From Marinobacterium_E sp035458585 (GTDB lineage Bacteria > Pseudomonadota > Gammaproteobacteria > Pseudomonadales > Balneatricaceae), in NCBI GenBank assembly GCA_035458585.1, contig DATHZN010000083.1, positions 62,001 through 126,000 of the forward strand: 64,000 bases of DNA. The letters are read 5' to 3'. The position numbers were made by a program, and so were the translations under genes. Positions 45,666-53,987 of the stretch are shown in pieces. Under the pieces are notes generated by a model. The model was not told where the DNA came from. It was given only the letters and a program-made list of their open reading frames with translations, and did not search any database. How positions within the stretch are numbered: position 1 is the stretch's first letter; every line of letters starts with the position of its first letter.

Positions 45666-45679
45666 AATGGTATACCATT
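45666..45679. promoter_or_regulatory. GGTATACC-type operator between GalD-like dehydratase and gntK
   Basis: AATGGTATACCATT is a perfect 14-bp palindrome, 66 bases upstream of the dehydratase start and 58 bases before gntK. It is the best of the four related sites and matches the core of the enterobacterial UxuR/ExuR operator as I recall it. Confidence 0.72.
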
Positions 45680-45737
45680 TCTTGTTAGCTGAATAAAGCG
45701 GCAAACGGATACTCTGCATTGTGGATAGGAACAGCGG

Positions 45738-46253
45738 GTGAGTGATCTTCAAAAAGCGAAAGCGATAGTGGTAATGGGGGTCTGCGGCTGCGGCAAATCT
45801 AGCGTGGGAATAGATCTTGCGAAACGTTTGCAGGCGCCGTTTGTTGACGCTGATGATCTTCATCCAGCAGCCAATATTGCCAAAATGAGTCAGTCGGTGC
45901 CTCTGGATGATAATGATCGTTGGCCCTGGCTTGATATCGTGGGATCTGAGCTGGCAGCTAAGGTAGCTGAATTCGGAGGGGCCGTGGTTGCTTGTTCGGC
46001 CCTGCGCCAAGCCTATCGTGAACGCATCACAGCGGCGGCAAAACAGCCTGTTTTGTTTGTCCACCTTGCTGGGAGTTTCGAGCTTATCTCGGATCGGCTG
46101 CATGCCCGTGGTGGCCATTTTATGCCTCCGGCACTACTCAAAAGTCAGTTTGAAACGCTGGAGATTCCCGCTGAGAGTGAGATGGCATTAACGGTTGATA
46201 TCGAACTTGGAGTTGATCAAATAGTTGATCTGATAGCTCAGCAACTTGTTTAA
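45738..46253 (+). CDS. gntK: Gluconokinase
   Basis: 171 residues: P-loop MGVCGCGKSSVG, DADDLHPAANIAKM substrate loop and CSALRQAYRE, all diagnostic of GntK. It phosphorylates gluconate to 6-phosphogluconate for the Entner-Doudoroff or pentose-phosphate routes. GTG start with AGGA seven bases upstream. It is divergent from the GalD-like operon and shares its operator. Confidence 0.95.
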   Translation: MSDLQKAKAIVVMGVCGCGKSSVGIDLAKRLQAPFVDADDLHPAANIAKMSQSVPLDDNDRWPWLDIVGSELAAKVAEFGGAVVACSALRQAYRERITAAAKQPVLFVHLAGSFELISDRLHARGGHFMPPALLKSQFETLEIPAESEMALTVDIELGVDQIVDLIAQQLV

Positions 46254-46255
46254 CC

Positions 46256-46597
46256 TCAACGCACCAGCTGCATAAGCGCGATCGCCAGAGCGTAGCTTAG
46301 TACCATTGCCACTAGCCCGGAGGTCAGACTGATAACGAAACTAAAGCCGCGATCGACCATCAGCGGAAACACAATAAACAGTACAAGCGATGGCAGCACT
46401 AGCCAGAGAATACTGGCGGCTAAGTCTCGCACCTTTCCAATGTCGCTCGTATCGATATAGAGCCAAACCATGGCGATCACGGAAACCAATGGAACCGACG
46501 CCAGCACAGCTCCAAGCACGGAGCTTCGTTTAGACACTTCTGAAACCAGTACAATCAGCAGACTGGTCAGCAGTACTTTGACGATATAGTAGGCCAT
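46256..46597 (-). CDS. DUF3147-type small membrane protein
   Basis: About 113 residues with four TM helices and a conserved-looking SEVSKRSSVLGAVLASVPLVS segment typical of DUF3147. Function unknown. The start at ATG 46597 (MAYYIVKVL) has GAGG at good spacing and removes two residues of the longer frame. It converges on gntK with a two-base gap. Confidence 0.78.
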   Translation of the reverse strand: MAYYIVKVLLTSLLIVLVSEVSKRSSVLGAVLASVPLVSVIAMVWLYIDTSDIGKVRDLAASILWLVLPSLVLFIVFPLMVDRGFSFVISLTSGLVAMVLSYALAIALMQLVR

Positions 46598-46786
46598 GGA
46601 CACCTCAGATCAGTTTAAAAGTTGGCAGCGCTTCGTTGTACTTAAAGACTCCTCTAAATCTAGCCTGAAAATCCGTTGGCGCCATTGTGTTAGTTGACCC
46701 GCTATCGCCCTTGAAACGTATTTTTCTGTCAACTATCTGCTATGTTTCATAGACTGCTGAAACAGCCTACATCTGAGGGGAAACTG

Positions 46787-47806
46787 ATGTTCAAAACTGC
46801 AATTGCCGGAAGCCTGCCTAAGCCAAACTGGCTGGCTGAGACCGAAAAACTTTGGCCTGAGTGGAAGTTTGACGGCGATGAATTACTTCAAGCTAAGGCA
46901 GATGCCACTCTCCTCTGGATTAAGGCGCAGGAGGATGCCGGACTGGATGTCATTGGTGATGGTGAGATGGCGCGTCAGCACTTCGTTCACGGTTTTGTTG
47001 AGCACGTAGAGGGTATCGACTTTGATAATAAGGTGACCATGGGCATCCGCAACAACCGTTACGATGCGCAGGTGCCGCAGGTAGTGGCACCGCTACGATT
47101 AAAAGGCCGCGTACACGAGTTTGAAGCGCGCATTGCCAGAGCGCACACCAAGAAAAAGCTCAAGTTCACTCTACCAGGGCCAATGACGATTGTGGATACA
47201 GTAGCAGATCGTTACTACGGCGACAGAGTCAAAATGGCGATGGCATTCGCCGAGTTACTCAATCAGGAGGCTCTGGCTCTGCAAGCGGATGGCGTCGATA
47301 TCATTCAGTTCGACGAGCCCGCCTTCAATGTCTACATGGATGAGGCGGCTGACTGGGGTGTCAAAGCACTTGAGCGTGCGGCCCAGGGACTGACCTGTAC
47401 CACGGCGGTTCACATCTGTTACGGCTACGGCATAGAAGCTAACAATAAGTGGAAGGAGACACTCGGAGGGGAGTGGCGTCAGTATGAAAAGGTGTTCCCA
47501 GCGCTAGCCCAGAGTAGCATTCATCAGGTGAGCCTAGAGTGCATGCATTCGCATGTACCGATGGAGATGATGAAACTGCTGGAGGGCAAAGATGTGATGG
47601 TGGGTGTGATTGATGTAGCCAGCGAGGTGGTTGAGACTCCCGAGGAGATCGCTGATACCATCGGCCAAGCACTTCAATATGTGCCCAAAAATCATCTTAT
47701 CGCATGTACCAACTGCGGTATGGCACCAATGAATCGAAATATCGCAGAGGCGAAGCTCAAGGCCCTCGCTGAGGGCGCGAAGCTGGCAAGCGAGCGGTTT
47801 GGCTGA
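46787..47806 (+). CDS. Core-MetE-type cobalamin-independent methionine synthase
   Basis: 339 residues from the ATG at 46787 (MFKTAIAGSLPKP), which has GAGGGG upstream. It corresponds to only the C-terminal catalytic half of MetE. Zinc ligands are visible as HIC in AVHICYGYG, Glu in SLECMHSH and Cys in CTNCGMAPM. Stand-alone proteins of this type (core-MetE, MesD) make methionine from homocysteine with methyl donors other than polyglutamyl-folate; MesD needs a partner, MesX, which is not in this window. A single-gene unit between sugar-acid operons. Confidence 0.85.
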   Translation: MFKTAIAGSLPKPNWLAETEKLWPEWKFDGDELLQAKADATLLWIKAQEDAGLDVIGDGEMARQHFVHGFVEHVEGIDFDNKVTMGIRNNRYDAQVPQVVAPLRLKGRVHEFEARIARAHTKKKLKFTLPGPMTIVDTVADRYYGDRVKMAMAFAELLNQEALALQADGVDIIQFDEPAFNVYMDEAADWGVKALERAAQGLTCTTAVHICYGYGIEANNKWKETLGGEWRQYEKVFPALAQSSIHQVSLECMHSHVPMEMMKLLEGKDVMVGVIDVASEVVETPEEIADTIGQALQYVPKNHLIACTNCGMAPMNRNIAEAKLKALAEGAKLASERFG

Positions 47807-47825
47807 GGGTATAAACCGGTTGTAG

Positions 47826-47876
47826 GAGCACAGCGACTGCTTAAACGCTCAGTGAGTGTTTGTAATCACTGTGCTC
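47826..47876. terminator. Nested hairpin between convergent genes
   Basis: GAGCACAG/CTGTGCTC forms an outer stem, and AAACGCTC/GAGTGTTT, with one G-U pair, an inner one. It lies 20 bases past the core-MetE stop and 16 bases beyond the stop of the leftward SDR. There is no strong T-run, so termination is plausible but not certain. Confidence 0.4.
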
Positions 47877-47891
47877 TCTTAAAGGCAAAAA

Positions 47892-48593
47892 CTAGACCCT
47901 TAAGGCGGGAAGCCCCACCCCTGTTGCCTCAAAACCACCGTCTACAGCGATTATCTGACCGCTGACGAAAGAGGCCTTGGGCGAGCAGAGGAAAAAGATC
48001 ACCTCGGCAAGCTCTCGCTCACTACCGTAGCGGTTGAGCGGAATGGAGTCGTGGTAGGCTTTGATTATCTCTGGCGAATGCACCGCGACCGACAGTTTGG
48101 TCTTAACCGGACCGGGAGCGACGCAATTTGCACGAATCCCATATTCGCCCAACTCACACGCCTGTTGTTTAGTGAGGTGAGCCACTGCTGCTTTAGATGT
48201 GCCGTAGGCGACGCGCAGAGTGGATGCACGTAGGCCTGAAATAGAGGCGATATTCACAATAGCGCCCTGGCTCTCTTTGAGAAGAGGCGTAAGGGCCTGG
48301 CTGAGGTAGAACAGGCCATCAAGGTTGGTATCCATGATCGTGCGCCACAGCCGTTCACCACACTCTTCAATGGGCCCAAAATCGGCAACACCAGCGTTAT
48401 TAACCAGCGCATCGAGGCGCCCAAAGTCAGCACGAATATGCTCAGCAACCTTCGCGCTGTTCTCGATCATTGAAATATCGTAAAGGTAAGGAGTAGCGCC
48501 TAGTTCGGCTGCCGCCTCAAGCAGGGCTGGTTCATCGCGGTCGAGAATAATGACCTGATAATCATTTTCCAGAAACAGTCGCGCAGTCGCCAT
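47892..48593 (-). CDS. SDR oxidoreductase, N-terminus lost to a frame break
   Basis: 233 residues of a classical SDR with NNAG, catalytic Ser (IASISG) and YGTSK, ending SGQIIAVDGGFEATG. The open frame begins at ATG 48593, after the position where the cofactor motif should be. The missing piece (TKPVALVTGG) is encoded just upstream in another frame, from ATGs at 48642/48645 behind AAGGGG, and the two frames meet at a C8 run. A restored gene would run to about 48645. As given, the product lacks the nucleotide-binding start and is likely inactive; a sequencing error is equally possible. Same strand as the SDR and dehydratase upstream. Confidence 0.75.
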   Translation of the reverse strand: MATARLFLENDYQVIILDRDEPALLEAAAELGATPYLYDISMIENSAKVAEHIRADFGRLDALVNNAGVADFGPIEECGERLWRTIMDTNLDGLFYLSQALTPLLKESQGAIVNIASISGLRASTLRVAYGTSKAAVAHLTKQQACELGEYGIRANCVAPGPVKTKLSVAVHSPEIIKAYHDSIPLNRYGSERELAEVIFFLCSPKASFVSGQIIAVDGGFEATGVGLPALRV

Positions 48594-48607
48594 ACCGATA
48601 CCGCGCG

Positions 48608-48615
48608 CCCCCCCC
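48608..48615. repeat. C8 homopolymer at the frame break
   Basis: Eight C on the + strand fall inside the Gly-rich cofactor motif of the SDR gene. One base fewer would join the two reading frames and restore TGGARGIG. Confidence 0.7.
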
Positions 48616-48653
48616 GGTCACAAGAGCCACAGGTTTTGTCATCATAGCGCCCC

Positions 48654-49391
48654 TTAACCGCGACCGATAAATGGCATATTGGTTGCCATCACCGTCATGA
48701 ATTGAACATTTGCCTCCAGTGGCAGTTCTGCCATGTGCAGCACAGAGTTAGCGACATGACTGACGTCCATTACAGGTTCAATCTCAATCCGACCATCAGC
48801 CTGAGGCATCCCTGTTGTCATGGATGCCGCCATCGCTGTTAATGCGTTACCGATATCGATTTGACCACAGGCAATTGAGAAGGGTCGGCCATCCAAGCTG
48901 ATCGAGCGTGTCAGGCCAGTAATCGCGTGCTTAGATGTTGTGTAAGGCGCCGAACCCCAGCGCGGCACATGGGCGGATATTGAGCCGTTGTTAATAATAC
49001 GGCCACCCTGTGGATTCTGCGCTCGCATAATAGAGAAGGCTTTGCGGGCACAGATAAACGAACCTGTGACGTTGATATCCACCAGGTTACGCCACTCATC
49101 GACATTAATTTCGTCGATTGTTTTGCCGAGCAACGCAACGCCTGCATTATTGAAGAGGGCGTCGACTCGACCCCAGGTATCCCGCGCCAGATCAAAGGCC
49201 TGATCTACCTCCGTTTCACTGGTGATATCACACTTCAATATCAGTGCGTTAGGGTGGGATGAAGCGGTCTCTTCAAGCTGCTCTTGTCGGCGTCCTACAA
49301 GGCCGACTCTCCAGCCTGCTGCCAAAAACGCCTCAGCCGTTGAACGGCCAATACCAGAGCCTGCACCTGTAACGATAATCGATTTGGACAT
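48654..49391 (-). CDS. SDR oxidoreductase
   Basis: A 245-residue classical SDR: TGAGSGIG cofactor motif, NNAG, catalytic Ser in NNGSISAH and YTTSK. The C-terminus (VQFMTVMATNMPFIGRG) lacks the usual VDGG and resembles SDRs found in sugar-acid clusters. It lies 17 bases after the pentonate dehydratase gene in the same leftward operon. It may oxidise a pentose or a keto-acid intermediate; substrate unknown. Confidence 0.86.
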   Translation of the reverse strand: MSKSIIVTGAGSGIGRSTAEAFLAAGWRVGLVGRRQEQLEETASSHPNALILKCDITSETEVDQAFDLARDTWGRVDALFNNAGVALLGKTIDEINVDEWRNLVDINVTGSFICARKAFSIMRAQNPQGGRIINNGSISAHVPRWGSAPYTTSKHAITGLTRSISLDGRPFSIACGQIDIGNALTAMAASMTTGMPQADGRIEIEPVMDVSHVANSVLHMAELPLEANVQFMTVMATNMPFIGRG

Positions 49392-49408
49392 TGTTCTTCT
49401 TCTCTTAT

Positions 49409-51190
49409 TTAGTGGTTATCGCGTGAAATATTGCGACCTGTTTTCTGGTACTTGGTTGCCAACTCCAAACACCCTCCTTCCGCTAGCTGTCCTACATGAG
49501 TTCGGTAGATCTCTTCCCAGGGAGTCATGTGAATCAGTTCAGGCTTCTTCCAGGCTTTAATACGTGCCTGCCACTCATCTTCGGCTACCAGTGCGTTGAG
49601 TGTAGAGTTATTGAGATCCAGCCTCACGGTATCACCCGTCTGTAGATAGGCCAGCCCACCTCCAACCACCGATTCGGGACTGGCATTGAGGATTGATGGA
49701 CTCTCCGATGTGCCCGACTGGCGCCCATCACCTACGGTTGGCAGGTGATTGATACCCTGCTTAATCAGTGCATCAGGCGGCTGCATGTTGACTACCTCGG
49801 CGGAGCCGGGGTAACCCACACAGCCTACACCGCGGATAAACAGAATACAGTGGTCATCAATTTCGAGACTCTTATCATTGATGCGCTCGTGGTAATCCTC
49901 TGGGCCCTCAAAGACGATTGCTCTGGCTTCGAAAACACCCTCGTTACCCGGCTCGGATAGAAAACGTTTTTGGAAATCAGCTGAGATCACACTGGTTTTC
50001 ATCAGGGCAGAGTCAAACAGGTTGCCGGATAAGACTTTAAATCCGGCATTTTTACGTAAGGGCTCATTGTAGGTAGTGATGACCTCTGTATCCTGGCTCT
50101 GCAGACCCGCGAGGTTCTCGCCCACGCTCTTGCCAGTGGCCGTTATTGGGTCAGTATGCAGACGTCCCGCCTTCACTAGCTCGGCCATCACTGCAGGAAC
50201 ACCGCCCGCGCGAAAGAAACTCTCGCCCAGGTACTCGCCGGCGGGCTGCATATTGACCATGAGTGGCACATCGAAACCAATTTTTTCCCAATCTTTTACG
50301 TTGAGTTCCACACCGATATGACGGGCAATCGCTTGAAGATGCGGCGGAGCATTGGTCGAGCCGCCGATTGCAGCGTTAACAATAATGGCGTTCTCAAAGG
50401 CTGCGCGCGTCATAATGTCCGACGGCTTCAGGTCTTCGTAGGCCATCTCCACTATACGTCTGCCAGTCTGATACGCCATACCCATGCGCTCGCGGTACGG
50501 GGCGGGAATGGCTGAGTTACCGGTCAGCGTCATTCCCAGAGCTTCGGCCATAGCGTTCATCGTACTGGCGGTACCCATGGTATTGCAGTGGCCGAGCGAC
50601 GGAGCCGATGAGCAGACACGCTCCATAAACTCTTCGTAGTCGATTTCACCAGCAGAGAGCAGGCGGCGACTCTCCCATACAATAGAGCCAGAGCCTGCCC
50701 GTTTCCCTTTCCACCAGCCATCTAGCATTGGCCCACCATTCAGCGCGATTGCTGGAATATCCACAGTCGCAGCGCCCATAAGCATGGCAGGGGTGGTCTT
50801 ATCACAACCGGTTGTCAGCACCACAGCGTCCAGTGGGTAGCCCTGCAACACCTCTACGAGTCCGAGGTAGGCAAGATTTCGGTCCAAAGCGGCGGTTGGT
50901 CGTTTACCAGTCTCCTGAATTGGATGCACTGGAAACTCCATTGGAATACCGCCAGCTTCGCGAATACCCGCCTTGATGCGGTCCATCAGAAAAACATGAA
51001 TCTTGTTGCACGGCGAAATATCGCTTCCGGTCTGAGCGATGCCGATAACCGGTTTTTCACTCTGCAACTCCTCGCGGGTGAACTCCTGATTCTGGTAACG
51101 CTCAAGATAGAGTGCCGTCATGCCGGGGTTGTTAGGATTATCGAACCACTCCTGTGAGCGGAAACGCTTGTTGGCTCTGGTATTTGCCAT
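49409..51190 (-). CDS. L-arabinonate/D-xylonate dehydratase (IlvD/Edd family)
   Basis: 593 residues. Three cysteines (61 in SDISPCNK, 129 in TTGCDKTTP, 202 in GHCNTMG) are spaced like the 2Fe-2S ligands of characterised L-arabinonate and D-xylonate dehydratases. The catalytic Ser region GTSESPSIL is near the C-terminus, and the N-terminal QEWFDNPNNPGMTALYLERY is typical of this pentonate branch. It dehydrates a pentonate to the 2-keto-3-deoxy acid used by the enzymes at 53988 and 56290. First gene of a leftward operon behind a shared operator. L-arabinonate is the likelier substrate given the L-KDA dehydratase. Confidence 0.88.
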   Translation of the reverse strand: MANTRANKRFRSQEWFDNPNNPGMTALYLERYQNQEFTREELQSEKPVIGIAQTGSDISPCNKIHVFLMDRIKAGIREAGGIPMEFPVHPIQETGKRPTAALDRNLAYLGLVEVLQGYPLDAVVLTTGCDKTTPAMLMGAATVDIPAIALNGGPMLDGWWKGKRAGSGSIVWESRRLLSAGEIDYEEFMERVCSSAPSLGHCNTMGTASTMNAMAEALGMTLTGNSAIPAPYRERMGMAYQTGRRIVEMAYEDLKPSDIMTRAAFENAIIVNAAIGGSTNAPPHLQAIARHIGVELNVKDWEKIGFDVPLMVNMQPAGEYLGESFFRAGGVPAVMAELVKAGRLHTDPITATGKSVGENLAGLQSQDTEVITTYNEPLRKNAGFKVLSGNLFDSALMKTSVISADFQKRFLSEPGNEGVFEARAIVFEGPEDYHERINDKSLEIDDHCILFIRGVGCVGYPGSAEVVNMQPPDALIKQGINHLPTVGDGRQSGTSESPSILNASPESVVGGGLAYLQTGDTVRLDLNNSTLNALVAEDEWQARIKAWKKPELIHMTPWEEIYRTHVGQLAEGGCLELATKYQKTGRNISRDNH

Positions 51191-51244
51191 GCATGAACTC
51201 CGGGCTGTTTTTATTGGATTATTATTGGCAACATTATGTGAAGA

Positions 51245-51254
51245 TGGTATACCA
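51245..51254. promoter_or_regulatory. GGTATACC-type operator between pentonate dehydratase and RraA-like gene
   Basis: TGGTATACCA is a perfect 10-bp palindrome, 54 bases upstream of the leftward dehydratase start and 74 bases before the rightward RraA-like gene. Confidence 0.68.
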
Positions 51255-51328
51255 AATGCAACCAGCGCATCTTAAATACTGATCCGCTGTTTTTCACATG
51301 CTGACATAAAAAATAGCAGAGAAGGCCC

Positions 51329-52027
51329 ATGATTAAAGAACCTGCATTGCTGACCATCCGCAAGAACTTTCCACGACCCACAGCTGAACAGGTTGCGGCC
51401 TTCAGAGATATTCCGACAGGCTTTATCTGCGACGCCCTGGATGGCCAGGCGGCACTGAATTCGAGTGTAAAACCGATCGGCGGTGGCCGGGATATCAAAT
51501 GTGTTGCAGTGGGTGTAGCGCTAGTTGCAGAGAACGGTCCGGCAGAGATTTTGGCGACGATGGGGGCGATTCATATCATGCAGCCTGGCGACATTATCGT
51601 CGCCGCTGTGCATGGGCAGGCCAATTGTGCCGCAGGTGGGGATCGTTTTTGCGGCATGCTGCGGAACAAAGGTGCTGCCGGTTTCGTTACCGATGGTGAG
51701 ATGCGTGACTATATCGGTATTGTCGAAGTGGGTCTGCCAACTTGGTGCGCTGGTCTCAATCCAAACTCACCCTACTCGAATGGGCCGGGCCGGGTAGGGT
51801 TCGGCGCTGTGGTTGCCGGACGTTATATTGAGAGTGGCGATATTATCGTTGCCGACCGAGACGGTGTGGCGGTCGTTCCCTTCGCGCGTATTGATGAGGT
51901 GATCGCGAAGTTAGAGACGATAAAAGCGCTTGAGTATGAACTTGATGCCAGGGTACAGGCGGGTTTTTGTGAGATGCCTGCCATTGAGGAGATGATTGCG
52001 GATGGTCGCGCTGTAGTGGTCGACTGA
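51329..52027 (+). CDS. RraA-family protein, putative HMG/CHA-type aldolase
   Basis: 232 residues of the RraA/HMG-aldolase fold: MQPGDIIVAA, GGDRFCGMLRNKGAAGFVTDGEMRDYIGI with the Arg-Asp of the aldolase active site, and DRDGVAVVP. Proteins of this type include 4-hydroxy-4-methyl-2-oxoglutarate aldolase and oxaloacetate decarboxylases; true RraA RNase E inhibitors are shorter. Leading an operon with an SDR and sharing an operator with a pentonate dehydratase, it may cleave or decarboxylate a keto-sugar acid. GAGAAGG precedes the ATG. Confidence 0.8.
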   Translation: MIKEPALLTIRKNFPRPTAEQVAAFRDIPTGFICDALDGQAALNSSVKPIGGGRDIKCVAVGVALVAENGPAEILATMGAIHIMQPGDIIVAAVHGQANCAAGGDRFCGMLRNKGAAGFVTDGEMRDYIGIVEVGLPTWCAGLNPNSPYSNGPGRVGFGAVVAGRYIESGDIIVADRDGVAVVPFARIDEVIAKLETIKALEYELDARVQAGFCEMPAIEEMIADGRAVVVD

Positions 52028-52060
52028 CCTTCATTGAATAAGCCAAACGAGGAGATGCGC

Positions 52061-52825
52061 GTGTCGATTACTGAAAACAGATATGCAGTCGGAGGGCGTG
52101 TTGCAGTCGTAACTGGGGGGGCTCAGGGTATAGGTTTTGCGGTAGCGGCGAAGCTTCTCAGCAATGGCTCGCGTGTCGCCCTCTGGGATCTGAACATTGA
52201 CAAAGCTCAGGTAGCCGCTCAAAGCCTTGGTGTGCTGGGTGAAGTCAGAGCGTTTGAGTGTAACGTTAGCTGTTTCGATAGCGTTACGGCTGCGCTGGTG
52301 GAAACCGAGGCAGCGCTAGGAGGCGTCGACATCTTGGTAAACTCTGCGGGTATTGCCGGGTCAAATGCGAGTATCGAAGATTACGATATCGAAGAGTTCC
52401 AGCGTATTGTTAACGTCAACCTAATGGGAACCTTCCACACCAACAAAGCCGTTATCACTGGCATGAAAGCTCGCAACTTCGGACGTATCGTCAACATTGC
52501 GTCGATTGCAGGGAAAGAGGGCAATCCGAATGCGGGGCCCTACAGCGCCTCCAAAGCCGGCGTAATCGGCCTGACAAAGTCGATTGGTAAGGAGCTTGCC
52601 GGCTTCGATATCGCTTGTAACTGCATCACCCCCGCAGCAGCGCGCACTCCAATTTTTGATCAGCTCTCAGAGGAGTTTATTCGCTACATGCTGTCTAAGA
52701 TTCCACGCAATCGCTTTCTGGAGGTGGACGAGGTAGCTTCGATGATCGGGTGGATGGTGAGTCCGGAGAACTCATTCACCACGGGTGCAGTGTTTGACCT
52801 CTCCGGTGGTCGCGCGACCTACTGA
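52061..52825 (+). CDS. SDR oxidoreductase
   Basis: About 254 residues. GTG 52061 is six bases after GAGGAG and is preferred over the ATG that directly abuts that site. Cofactor motif TGGAQGIG, catalytic Ser in NIASIAGKEG and YSASK, and the C-terminal FDLSGGRATY are seen. It resembles SDRs of pentose and threonate-type pathways (3-oxoacyl reductase-like), so oxidation of a sugar or 2-keto-acid is likely. It is paired with the RraA-like gene 33 bases upstream. Confidence 0.86.
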   Translation: MSITENRYAVGGRVAVVTGGAQGIGFAVAAKLLSNGSRVALWDLNIDKAQVAAQSLGVLGEVRAFECNVSCFDSVTAALVETEAALGGVDILVNSAGIAGSNASIEDYDIEEFQRIVNVNLMGTFHTNKAVITGMKARNFGRIVNIASIAGKEGNPNAGPYSASKAGVIGLTKSIGKELAGFDIACNCITPAAARTPIFDQLSEEFIRYMLSKIPRNRFLEVDEVASMIGWMVSPENSFTTGAVFDLSGGRATY

Positions 52826-52868
52826 GCTAATGGGGCCTTTGACCCCTCAGCGAAGGCACCTTGTTGGC

Positions 52869-53795
52869 CTATTTTTTGGGCATGGATTCACGCGCAATTG
52901 CGTCGATGTTCAGGCCGTTCAGGCGACCTACATGATCCGAGAGCATGGGTACGAAGTCACCACCTGCGCCGATTGCTTGTGTATGGGTGTAGTAGTGGCG
53001 AGCGGCTGAAGCCATTACATTCATAACCCCTGCATCGGTCGCCATCGCATTCACGTAACGAATGTCCTTGGCCATATTATCGATCGAGAATTTATGAGCG
53101 TTCTCGTCTCGTTCACAGACATATTGCATAAAGGTGTTAAAAAAACCTGATCCCAAACGACTCGGAGCAATGACCTCTCGGAAAGCCTGTGGTGAGATAC
53201 CCACGGCGGCGCCGAGGGAGATCGCTTCAGAGTAGAGTGATGCATAGCTAGCACCGAGGAAGTTCATTAGCAATTTCATCTTGTGTCCTGTGCCCACTTC
53301 CCCAATGCGTGTAATGGTTCCTGCCCAGCAGTCGATCACAGGTTGCACCTGTGCAAAGATCTCCTCGTCACAGCCGACCATCGCGTCCAGTTCGCCTGAT
53401 TCCGCCTCTTTCGGTGTACGGCCGAGCGGTGCATCTACCATGTACATACCCGCCTCAGCGAGTTCAGCCGCCAGGGCTAGGGTAACCGTCGGGTCAGAGG
53501 TTGACGTGTCGATGACAATGGTGCCAGGGCGCGCACCGGACAGAATACCATCATCGCGAATAGCGGCCTGAACCTGCTCAGAGTTTGACAGGCAGAGGTG
53601 GATAATGTCGCAGTTTTGGGCCAACTCTTTGATGCTGCTCGCTTCCTGTGCACCCATGCCAACCAGACTCTCAATGGGCTGACGATTACGGTTTCCTTTG
53701 ACCCAGAGTGGGTAGCCACCCTTAAGGATATTTTTCGCCATGCCGTGGCCCATGTAACCAACGCCAATAAAGCCAATGGTGAGTTTTGCGCTCAT
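52869..53795 (-). CDS. Beta-hydroxyacid dehydrogenase (tartronate semialdehyde reductase-like)
   Basis: 308 residues of the 6PGDH/3-hydroxyisobutyrate dehydrogenase family. N-terminal cofactor motif GFIGVGYMGHGMA, DAPLGRTPKEAESGEL substrate loop and catalytic Lys in GTGHKMKLLMN. The family reduces or oxidises 3-hydroxyacids such as tartronate semialdehyde or L-threonate; substrate here is unknown. Good SD (GAAGGA). It is divergent from the keto-deoxy-arabinonate dehydratase operon and shares its operator. Confidence 0.88.
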   Translation of the reverse strand: MSAKLTIGFIGVGYMGHGMAKNILKGGYPLWVKGNRNRQPIESLVGMGAQEASSIKELAQNCDIIHLCLSNSEQVQAAIRDDGILSGARPGTIVIDTSTSDPTVTLALAAELAEAGMYMVDAPLGRTPKEAESGELDAMVGCDEEIFAQVQPVIDCWAGTITRIGEVGTGHKMKLLMNFLGASYASLYSEAISLGAAVGISPQAFREVIAPSRLGSGFFNTFMQYVCERDENAHKFSIDNMAKDIRYVNAMATDAGVMNVMASAARHYYTHTQAIGAGGDFVPMLSDHVGRLNGLNIDAIARESMPKK

Positions 53796-53851
53796 TTTAT
53801 TTTCCTTCTAAAGCGCGGCGCGGGCCGCGAATTTGTTTGACTTTTTATAAA

Positions 53852-53861
53852 CGGTATACCA
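53852..53861. promoter_or_regulatory. GGTATACC-type operator between beta-hydroxyacid dehydrogenase and L-KDA dehydratase
   Basis: CGGTATACCA has a perfect GGTATACC core in the sequence AACGGTATACCATTTT. It lies 56 bases upstream of the leftward gene and 126 bases before the rightward operon. Confidence 0.65.
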
Positions 53862-53987
53862 TTTTAAGGGGCTTACGAACACCCCCGTTCAGTGACGAAC
53901 CGGGCAGAACAATAATTAGATACAGATCCAATCTTAGCTGCTGTCGTGAGGTATGCGCGCGGGGCCAAGCATTGGTTTGGAGAAACC

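Noticed and set aside
45600..46118. Upstream extension of the GalD-like dehydratase frame
   Set aside because: It runs antisense through gntK and the operator. The conserved family N-terminus begins at 45599, so the extension is a chance open frame.
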